From Ischnura elegans (lineage: Eukaryota; Arthropoda; Insecta; Odonata; Coenagrionidae), in the NCBI RefSeq assembly GCF_921293095.1, contig NC_060259.1, forward strand, positions 27,225,812 through 27,289,811: a stretch of DNA of 64,000 bases, in the 5' to 3' direction. The position numbers were made by a program, and so were the translations under genes. The notes beneath the pieces were generated by a model. It searched no databases, was not told the DNA's origin, and saw nothing but the letters and a program-made list of their open reading frames with translations. Shown piece by piece: positions 55,087-64,000 of the stretch (the first letter of the stretch is position 1; each line of letters starts with the position of its first letter).

Positions 55087-56050
55087 CAGGCGGTCCCCGA
55101 CTTTCGTACACAATGCGTTCCCGAAAACTTGTACGAAAGTCAAATAGTACGAAAGTCGAACCATTGACTTCCAAACAAATTAGGGGTTACGTTCAAAAAG
55201 AGCGGAATTTACGTACTAAAACCTTTTTTTTCACGGAATTCATTTCAATTGACTTAATTTTAATGATAAATTAATAAAACTCCTCAAGTCATCTAATTTA
55301 TTTCGAAAATACGCAGAAAATGCAAATATAAGTTTAAAAAACATGAACTCCGTTGGCTATCGAGTGGAACTTCCTCTTGGCGTTTAAGTTGACATTCCAC
55401 TTATTACGTCCACTATAAATAAAAGGACATATCAAGTAGCATAAAAAAATGTATTCGTTGAACCCGCACTCTGGATACCTTTTAATTTTTACACCAAAAT
55501 TCGATATTTGGCAGGTGACATTCGTGATCGCGTATATTCGGCATGTTATTCAAAAAAGACAATAGACAAACGGAATTCGGGTGATATTTCGTGCAATATC
55601 GTTGCTGAAGGTTTACATGAATTAAACAGCACTCAAACGAAAAAAACACAATTAGAAAGAAGGTCTTACTAGTTTTATTGAAAGCTATTCGATGATGTCT
55701 AGTCAACTTCTTTTGAAAAATATCTTCAATGAAGGCTTTCCTCTTCTCTTGATGAAGGAGCGTGTAGCAGGCAGTCTCTCTCCCAAATAAATCTTTAGAT
55801 CAGTGTCAATTACCAACAATTCCCTTCATTATATACGTTCATATTGTTCGCATATACTGCCGATACTGCAATTTGAAACAATTGAATGTTGGGATGCGCA
55901 ATAAACATAGCGGGAATTTAAAAAAAATTACAGACCAGCGTCCGAAAGTCCGAATTTAGCGTACGAAAGTCGAGTAAAAGGTGTCAATTTTGAACGTACG
56001 AAAGTGCGAATTGTACGAAAGTCGAGTGTACGAAAGTCGAGGACCGCCTG
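55087..56050. mobile_element. 964-bp Tigger/pogo-like non-autonomous transposon
   Basis: Starts CAGGCGGTCCCCGACTTTCG, ends with its complement (GTCGAGGACCGCCTG), flanked by TA on both sides. Repeats of GTACGAAAGTCG crowd both ends (two on the left, about five on the right). The interior has no transposase. Confidence 0.8.
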
Positions 56051-56488
56051 TACTTAGTTAAAGGGTCATATGACATCAATTACCATTTCATGACTCAATC
56101 AAGGAAAAATAGTCCTTGATTTTTGGAAAAAAGTTTCCCTAAACATTCTAAATATTTTGAAAAAGTTTCTATGGGGAATCACTTGAATATTTGCGGAGTG
56201 AAAGTTTTTGTTGGAAATGTATTAAAAGTGGATACCTTTAGTGGAATGTCCCGTGGACTTATATAAGGAATTATACTAGTAATTTTACTTAAATATTTTG
56301 TGTATTACTCTTTTTTATCATTAGTATTTTTGTGGAAAATTCTTAGCCATCATTTGCATTAATATATTACACCTCATCTGATAATTATGGATTTTTTTGA
56401 CCAGAGTATTGGTGATAAGAGTATTATGTGAAATGCAGAATAATAGTAAAGAGGCAAAATAGTTGGGCTCTTTATTATTATACTCTGT

Positions 56489-56890
56489 TTTTAAGCTGGT
56501 TTGAAAATTCATTAAGTGCCGGTGATGCATTACGAACTCCTGAGGAAGCATGATAGCATTTTTCCTAGATGCTAGTCCATCTGCATGAAATGAGGGATTT
56601 TCATAAGCTCGTACAATTTTTTTTAATGAGAAAAAAACATTTTATTATGTGCCTTCTATCTTTAAAGATATTTTAAACTATAAATGTTATTATAGATGAG
56701 GTTTTTAAAGGCTATTAATAGGAATATATATGGTTTTCTAGGAAATTCGATACCCAACACCTATGCTATCGGTAATGCATCCATATCTTCCCAATGTTAA
56801 AATGGTCTCAAATAATGGAAATTCAATGAGGGTAGAGTCCCCAAGGAAAGCATCCCTTGCACTAAGCGAGGCATGGATGTCATAAATTAG
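56489..56890 (+). repeat. Interspersed repeat, uninterrupted copy
   Basis: Shares GCTGGTTTGAAAAT, TATCTTTAAAGATATTTTAA, GGAAATTCGATAC and CCATGTTAAAATGGTCT-type blocks in order with 62555-62798 plus 63688-63850. Family unknown. Confidence 0.65.
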
Positions 56891-58949
56891 AATTTTTATC
56901 AAATGGTTTTCTCATATCTGTCTCGAATATCCCATACCTTTTCTAATATGATTAATGTAACAGGAAAACAGTACAACAGAATGCTTCAGCAAATTATTAT
57001 TAAAAATAAATTCTGTTGTATGTATAACATTTTTTCAAGTGTTGCATGGGTAATGTAATGCATGGTTAATGCAACATGTTTAGAGAATAGAATGCAAACT
57101 GTATTTCATATCATTAATTGCAGGATCAGTTGCAAATTGAAATCACAATGAAATGGCTAAGGTATATTTTAAACATTTAACAATTGAAATTACTCCTTCT
57201 GGAATTAAGAGCTCAGTTGAGCTCCCCAATTGCGGCACTATTGTGACTTGGGGAAGGGTGGATTTGAGATTTTGCTGAATTTCGGGTTCTGTGGTACTAA
57301 CCAGAATGGTCAAGGGTTTTTGTGCATTGTTTTTTTCATGGGAGTTTATATTCAGTTCTAGGAAAACAAGATAACTTCAGCTTAACGGTTTAATTTTCTG
57401 GAATTCATTATATAGGAAAATAATTGTTTTTAAATTTGCAAAAACAGTCATTACATGATTTGGTAATATCGAAATGCTATTAGAAAATAAAATTGGGTAA
57501 ATGAAACACATTTAATCAAATTAATGTCCCTTGGTCCCCATATGAGCTGTGCTTCATGTTATGATAAGCTGTCTGCTATCTGTCATCAACTTTTATCAAT
57601 CCACTGAGTGGCTACACTGGTGCTTGCATTGGTAGGACTTTCTATAGATGCATTGGGAGCACCTGTTCTTGTGGCGGAAGGCTTGGGGTCGATTCTTGCC
57701 CATGGAAATGTGGTTTCTTTGCATGAGCTATGGCAAAGTTTCCAGGTTTCCTATTTCTACTGCTCTAATGCACAGCATGACCTTTCAGTGAGGTAGCACT
57801 GCAAATTGGTATGCATAGCTGCACCTTCTATAGTTTTAACAAGGATCTTCATTGGGCAATACTTATTTACAGTGCTGCATCCTTTTTTTACTATAACTAA
57901 TAATAAGACACTAAGGATAAAGTTTTCCATTAAACAGTCCTGTCTGCTCGGATAAGTCTGACTTTGTAAAGTTGAGTCACGTCTACATCTCATCAGCAGT
58001 GCATGTAGCAATAAAGGATTATAAGAGTAATTGTGTGGCCAATTTTTGACTGGTATGGCAGGGAGAACTTCTTGATTAGTTTGGTAAACAGTTTTAGCTG
58101 GTACATAATTATGACTGCAAATATTCAGCAAAATATTGCCTCCCCTGAAGCATACCTAGGAAATGTTGCTGGAGTTATGATGTTTGTGGATTAAGTAATT
58201 CTGCGTTCTGGGTGCTCAACTGTAACCTTCCTTGTTTACCAAGGGCTTTAAACGTCGTAATAAATTGGTGACAAACCTTCTTTTGATTCCCTGAAATATT
58301 ATAAATGAGTAATTTAGTTTAAATTATATTAAGTTTGCCTTCGGCAAAATTAAACAAGTGTTGTTTGATCATAATCTATAAAATGGTTTCTATGATGATC
58401 ATTGCAAAGGAAGCCAAAGTTGTAAAATTCATTTTTAATCATTTCAAATTGTCTTTATAATCTTTCCTCTATTTAAGTTTTACATTTCCATGGATATTTA
58501 CTCTCCCAGTATTTGGTATTGATTCAAAGTTTTCCATTTATGCATCTTCAATTTCTTTTTTGAAATGTAATTACTCCTGTACTTGAAAAACCAAAACTGA
58601 ACCACATGCACCTGAAAGCATACACCATCTACCAGCTTTTGATTTGCTGTGGTGTTGCAATATAGTGAAAGGTTGCTGCAGCTTATGACGGAAGAGAGCA
58701 ACCATGTCATTTGTGAAAAAAACCTTGAAAGAGCCAATTGATCTGACCTATTTACTACACGGCATCGTCATTCATGCATTATTTACTGAACAAATTAAAC
58801 ATGCTGCTGTCTGGGAATTTGACTGTGTCGTTGTTTATGATTTACTGAAGGCCCAAGTAATATTGTCCAATAGCTGGATAGATTCATCACTTGTGCATTA
58901 GTAAGTTGTCCACTAACCTGGAAATCGTTAATACTAAGGTGTTCCTTCA

Positions 58950-59605
58950 TGGGGTGGTTTCCTATTATTTTTTTATTGCCAAAATCTAAAGATTATTACT
59001 TCTAGAGAATGTATTTCACGCTTTTAGATTTTTAAAGGACGATATCTATTTTTCGCGGTCAAATGTTGAGTGGAAATTTTCAAGTATGTAAAAACGTGAC
59101 TGCTAATAATGAATGCTGAGAAAAGCCCGTGTGACGTTATTCTGGTTGCGGCTGCCGCCGTGAGAGGCAACCTTGGTGCGAGGCTATGAGCACCGCTATG
59201 ATCCAGGCTGCTTGCAGGTAGCAGAGAACCCTGCTAGCTGGTAGCACTTGGCTTAAGTAAGGATTATTAATACCCTATCAAATGAAGGAAACTTTCCAAT
59301 GACAGGCAATTTTAATAGGTGATTATTAAGAGATGTTTCCCTGAGGTCTGTGCCTCACGCATGAATTGGTAATCTCAGAAAATGTAAAACTCCTGATTAA
59401 TGGTATAGCATCTAGGTCCCTGTGACGTCATGTTTTGTGACATCGCATGGGCTCTGGCCTTTTTCAAATGAGTTTAATATTGACCATTAACATTCGTCGA
59501 AACTGGGATTTCTTAAACCAAATAATTTGTATATTATGAATACACTAATCGTCCACAATCAATGCCTTTCAGTTTCTTTGATGAAGGAAACTACCCTATT
59601 ATGAG
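58950..59605. repeat. Inverted partial copy of the 889-bp element
   Basis: Reads as the reverse complement of 62886-63538 (GGCTATGAGCACCGCTATGA; CAGAGAACCCTGCTAGCTGG), with about 3.3 kb between the arms. It lacks the outermost terminal sequences of the other copy. Confidence 0.7.
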
Positions 59606-62554
59606 AAAACACAAGGATTTTGGTGAGTGTTGTGGAAACTTTCGACACATGGAACAAAATTTCTTCCCTTTTTATTTACATTTCTCCTTGCATTGTTGTT
59701 TCCTCCTCAGTATTCTTCATTTATTCTCATACATGATATTCATAATTGGAAACTATTTAGCTGTACTGTTTTTGCGTGATGGATGTCAGTTTAGGTTTCT
59801 GCCGTTACTATCCCTGGTATTTCATGTTGTTAAATTCACTGTTGTGCGAGAACACTTTAGGTAGATGCTAGAATCTTGCATCAGTCTTGCTGGAGGAAGT
59901 GCTTTCCCTCCTCATTGTGCTTCATTCTAGCTTGGTGATGTGATCTTTACTTGACTGTGCAGAACTCTCAGCAGGAGTACATTTGTTGTGCATAACCATA
60001 ACCCATCTTCTGGAATTCTGCAGGAGCTGAGAAGTAGCCTGAAAAGGACATTCATGGCTTGATATCTAGTCCAGGGGCAGTTCAGTGGCTTGACTCATGT
60101 GGTTGACACAGTCTTCGTAATATAGCCCATTTTGTTATTAATGTTTCCTTGGAATTCAGTTTCCAAAATGATGGAAAGTAAAGGACTCAGCCAGAGTGAT
60201 TGTGGGACCTAATGATTGGTCTATAGTTTTTACTCCCCTCCTTGTTCTTTAACCCATCCCTTTCCTCTACATGTAATGGTGAAAATTCATAGCGAAGGGC
60301 TTTCTTCCTCTACAAAAACTATTTATGGGGTAATTTTGATTCATGTGTGTAGTGTCTTATCTGCCTATGTAATTGTTGGCTTCTTAGTAGGTATTATTCA
60401 GTATGTCAGTATCTATTTGTATTCGTTTAGTAAAATGGCTGTTGATGTGATACCTACTGTCATGTGTGTTTTGGGATAGGTGGTGCAAGTATAATTCAAA
60501 ATAAAATCAGAAGTTGTTGGTGGCCATCTAAGATAAGACCTGTTGCATCCAAATGTTCACCTCAAAGACATGATTATGAGCATACTATTTTCAGTTTGGA
60601 CAGTGTTGCAGGCGAACTGATACAAATTTTTATAGCTCAGCTTTTCCATATCTGGTGTTTTTTTCCCATAGATGTGGTAAAGGAGGATAATATTACTTGC
60701 ATATATGAAAAAATTCCTTTTTCTTTCACTAAAGACATTGAGGCAATCAGACATCATGAGGAGTGATTAGAATATTGGTCATGAAAAACCTTTTCTGTTA
60801 CGATCGCTCGAAGGGGCCAAAATGAATGGTTTGCAACCTTGAATTGTCTAATACAAGAGCGAGCAGGAAGCACGAACAATGTGGAATTTCAGATCTACTG
60901 GAAGTATCCTCATATCGATATTTAAGTGACATTTGCTGTATAAATACCACTGGTTGTTCAATGCCCAGTATATTCTTGTAAAAACACTAGCAAGAGTCTA
61001 AAGAACGTATAACATATAACATCTTAATTGGTGTTCATTTACGAAGATGGTGCCAAAACCTTGATTCAGCCTGCATATTTGTCATCGTATTGTTCATTTT
61101 TCTCCCTCAATTGATCCTAATTCCTATTGCCTTTTTAAAATAAGATTTGCTTTAATGGTGCTGGTGTCATTTTTATATTAACCAAAGCATCCTTCTTATG
61201 CATCATTATTATGGAATTTGACTTCAATGATTGTGATGAGTCGTTATCATAGGGCAGCTAGTAAGGTTAGCTGGGAAGACATTAATGTCCAAGGCCCATT
61301 TCAACTCTATTGTTGGTAGGAATCATATAAGTTGCCCAATGCTCTCCCTTTCTTTGAAGATAAACTTGTGACATAGATAGATATTCTGTGTTTTTACATG
61401 GAGTACTTGTAAATTGTATGGAATGTAGGGTATTTTTTTATATGCTGTTATAAAAAATATATTTCTGCTATAAATCCTTCCAAATAAAATATCAAGTTAC
61501 TCGAGAACAATAGAAACATTTCTGGCTTCCCCAGTCTTGCCAACTGACCCTTTTCAGCCCACCTTCTTCAAAACCTCCAGTTTTACAAGAGAAACTTCGT
61601 CATGAGTCACCTATTTGGCAAAAAGTGTCTAAAAATGACTTTTGGAAAGTGATAAGATACCTAGATTAGATTGATTTATTCGGGTAATGTACTAAATTCA
61701 AAAGAAAGTGACATCAAACACTGTTTTTAGTATGTTTTAAGAATGGAATGTTTCCCTGTGAAAAATTAAAAAATAGAAGAGGAATGGGGAGTAGGAATGC
61801 ATAGAGCTCAGAGTTCCATAGCTTGAGAGAATTTTACAGATGTTGAGTAAAATTTACCTGAGCACAATGGGAAGTTGTTTGTTTCAAAGTGCCTTCCCTC
61901 CCTTTCTTGCCAGCTCTCCTCTATTCACACAACCTGCCTTCCTTATCCCCATTTTTGAAACACACAGCCTGAGTCACCTATGTTCTTCGGTGACAACGAA
62001 TAACTTTCTGTAATTTGTGTTTTATCTCCATATGATTTCTAGATTAGCAATGCGTGCAGAATATGAAAGAGAATGAGTCCAAATATGACATTTCTTACAT
62101 AATTTTACTTTGTTAATTATGGTATCGTCATTTTAGTTTATCGATTTATCAGCAAATCAAAAGTTCTTCTCTTAGACCACACCCAAAAAGGGCTTAGGAA
62201 ATTTCACTTCACAATGAAGAGAGGAAGAAGGTGTTTGAATTATCATATTAGTATTAATATAATTTCCACTAATATATCCAATGATGAATGTAATAAGCAT
62301 CACACGCAATTATTAGAAAAAGTAGGTATGTGCACATTGCGTTGTATTTTACACATTAGAACACATTTAATTGTCTTATTTTTTTGATTTTCTTCCATGC
62401 ATGAAAGTTTAGAATTAAAAAATCCTCTATCGCAGTTATTTATGAAAAAGAAAATATCTGTGGCTTTATTTGGATGTATGAAAGAAGATAAGGGTGGTGA
62501 TTGCTCAGAGACATCAGATGGAAGCTTCAAGAGCCTGGGTGACGAAAGAAATGT

Positions 62555-63850
62555 TTTAAGACTGGTTTGAAAATTTGCCACTCGCCGGCAATGCATTGCA
62601 AGCCCCTGAGCTGGCATGTATTGTTCCTAGATGTTAGCCCACCCATGCATAAGGAGGGAATTTCTAAAGCATATACGAATATTTTTCAAAGGGAAAAAAA
62701 TGTCTTTGAATGAGTACTTAATATCTTTAAAGATATTTTAAACTAAAAATGTTTATATAAATATGTCTAAGGATGTTTATAGGAAATTCGATACTCAACA
62801 GTTAAAGTGGTTTTATATGGGGCACATACTTGCACAACCTGATGTATGTACTAAGGTGCAGTCAAAATTTTGTCGTGTAAAGCAGTGAATAGGGTAGTTT
62901 CCTTCATCAAAGAAAGTGAAAGGCATTGATTGTGATTCTTTACCCACCATTAGTGTACTCATCATACACAAATTATTTGGTTTTAGAAACCCCAGCTCAG
63001 GCAAATGTCAATGGTCAATTTTAACCGCATTTGAAAAAGGCCAGATTGGCATCCATGCAATGCCACTCCACGTGACGTCACAGGGACCTAGTTTCTATAA
63101 GAGTAGATAGGAGTTTTACATCGTCTTAGATTGCCAATGCATGCATGAGGCACAGAGCTCGGGGAAACATGTCTTAATAATCACCCATTAAAACTGTCTA
63201 TGGTCGGAAAGTTTCCTTTGTTTGATAAGGTATTAATAATCCATAATTAAGCCAAGCGCTACCAGCTAGCAGGGTTCTCTGCTACCTGCAAGCAGCCTGG
63301 ATCATAGCGGTGCTCATAGCCTCGCACCAAGGTGGCAGCCGGAACCAGAATAATGTCACACTCTTTTCTCAGCGTTCATTATTAGCAGTCGAGCTTTCGC
63401 GCGCTTGACATTTTTCACTTTTCATTTAATCGCGAAAAATAGATATCGTCATTTTAAAATCAAGTATGAAATGTGTACTCCAGGAGCAATAATCTATTTG
63501 TTTAGGCAATAAAAAAATAAAAGGAAACCACCCTACTGCTAGAACACATGCGAGAATGCGTGGATGTGAGATGGCTAAGAAGCCTGTTCTAATTTTGTTG
63601 GTGCATTGGTGCATTTCCACACAATTTTAAAAATAAATGAAGTTCTATCCTGCGCATTTCTGTGCCCCGTGTAAAACAATCCTACTGGGATTACATCCCT
63701 ATCTTTTCCATGTTAAAATGGTCTTGAATAACGCAAATTCGATTTGTGCAAAGACCCCATCGAATGCATTCCTTCTGCTATTCGAGGCATGGGTGTACAA
63801 TGCAGTTACCCTGCGGAATACGACAAGGTATTACAATTAGCGTTGACTCA
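62555..63850 (+). repeat. Interspersed repeat, copy split by a transposon
   Basis: Left part 62555-62798 and right part 63688-63850 align consecutively to 56489-56890. The intervening 889 bp is a separate inverted-repeat element. Confidence 0.65.
62799..63687. mobile_element. 889-bp inverted-repeat element
   Basis: The left end CAGTTAAAGTGGTTTTATAT followed by GGGGCAC corresponds to the complement of the right end (CAGTAGGATTGTTTTACAC, then GGGGCAC). It disrupts a repeat whose intact copy is at 56489-56890. Target duplication not clear. Confidence 0.65.
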
Positions 63851-64000
63851 CAATTGTGACAAACTGATATTGCTGCGTGTGCGATGCAAAAGTTTCGTTG
63901 CATACAGGAGGGAAAAATCATGCAAAATGCTGAACAGTTACTAACTTCCCAATGGATTACCGTGGAAATTGGTTAGTACGTTCCTCGTTAGTACGTTTTC

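Larger units (their letters stand above)
54848..64000 (+). other. vig intron 4, at least 9.1 kb
   Basis: No further vig exon (expected GSGSHNWG block) was recognised. It contains a Tigger-like element, two copies of an unnamed repeat and a large inverted repeat. 56900-58940 and 59610-62540 show nothing classifiable. Confidence 0.5.

Noticed and set aside
57608-58131. Overlapping frames of 62 and 124 codons near 57.6-58.1 kb
   Set aside because: Chance frames in intronic sequence; no protein-family signal and not in phase with vig exons.

Overview
This is a eukaryotic nuclear window, almost certainly from an arthropod. The genes have GT-AG introns ranging from about 80 bp to over 10 kb. The gene set (a mitochondrial-clan cytochrome P450, a ZNF367-type zinc-finger gene and a vig/SERBP1-type RNA-binding gene) and the mix of transposons (RTE-, jockey/CR1- and I-like non-LTR elements, a Penelope-like element, a Ty3/gypsy element, hAT- and pogo/Tigger-like short inverted-repeat elements, a tRNA-derived SINE) fit an insect or close relative. 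I cannot name the species.

Three protein genes can be supported. (1) 3479-25925, plus strand: the last eight coding exons of a P450 that lacks its N-terminal exon(s) and carries the ExxR, PERW and heme-cysteine motifs. It resembles ecdysteroidogenic (Halloween-type) mitochondrial P450s, but the subfamily is unresolved. (2) 41206-32650, minus strand: a complete four-exon ZNF367-like gene of 468 codons. (3) 41768-54847 and beyond, plus strand: the first four coding exons of a vig/SERBP1/HABP4-family gene whose 3' part lies outside the window. Every exon join keeps frame. The P450 and ZNF367 genes converge tail to tail. ZNF367 and vig diverge head to head from a 561-bp interval holding an E2F-like site, a CCAAT box and a YY1-like site.

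Layout. 1-3478: no coding exon seen, some MITE fragments. 3479-25925: P450 exons, with introns swollen by nested transposons: two I-like 3' ends, a jockey/CR1 pseudogene split by a palindromic Penelope-like insertion with a 14-bp target duplication, a CACGTG-rich MITE, an RTE fragment, a decayed gypsy element, a pogo-like MITE, and a 715-bp hAT-type MITE with a perfect 8-bp duplication. 26100-29600: a jockey/CR1-type pseudogene broken by two copies of one MITE, the first itself split by a SINE. 29600-32650: the 3' flank of ZNF367. 33446-40194: the large ZNF367 intron with more retroelement debris and a MITE. 41207-41767: the divergent promoter. 42009-64000: vig introns with a 1.5-kb fold-back element carrying tRNA-like B boxes, a 964-bp Tigger-like element, and nested and inverted repeats near the right edge.

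I found no certain new biological system. The most unusual structures are the palindromic Penelope insertion, the 1.5-kb fold-back, the in-frame 30-nt microexon of vig, the MITE with seven CACGTG motifs, and the P450 helix-I change. Identifications come from reading translated sequence against remembered family patterns; no search was run.
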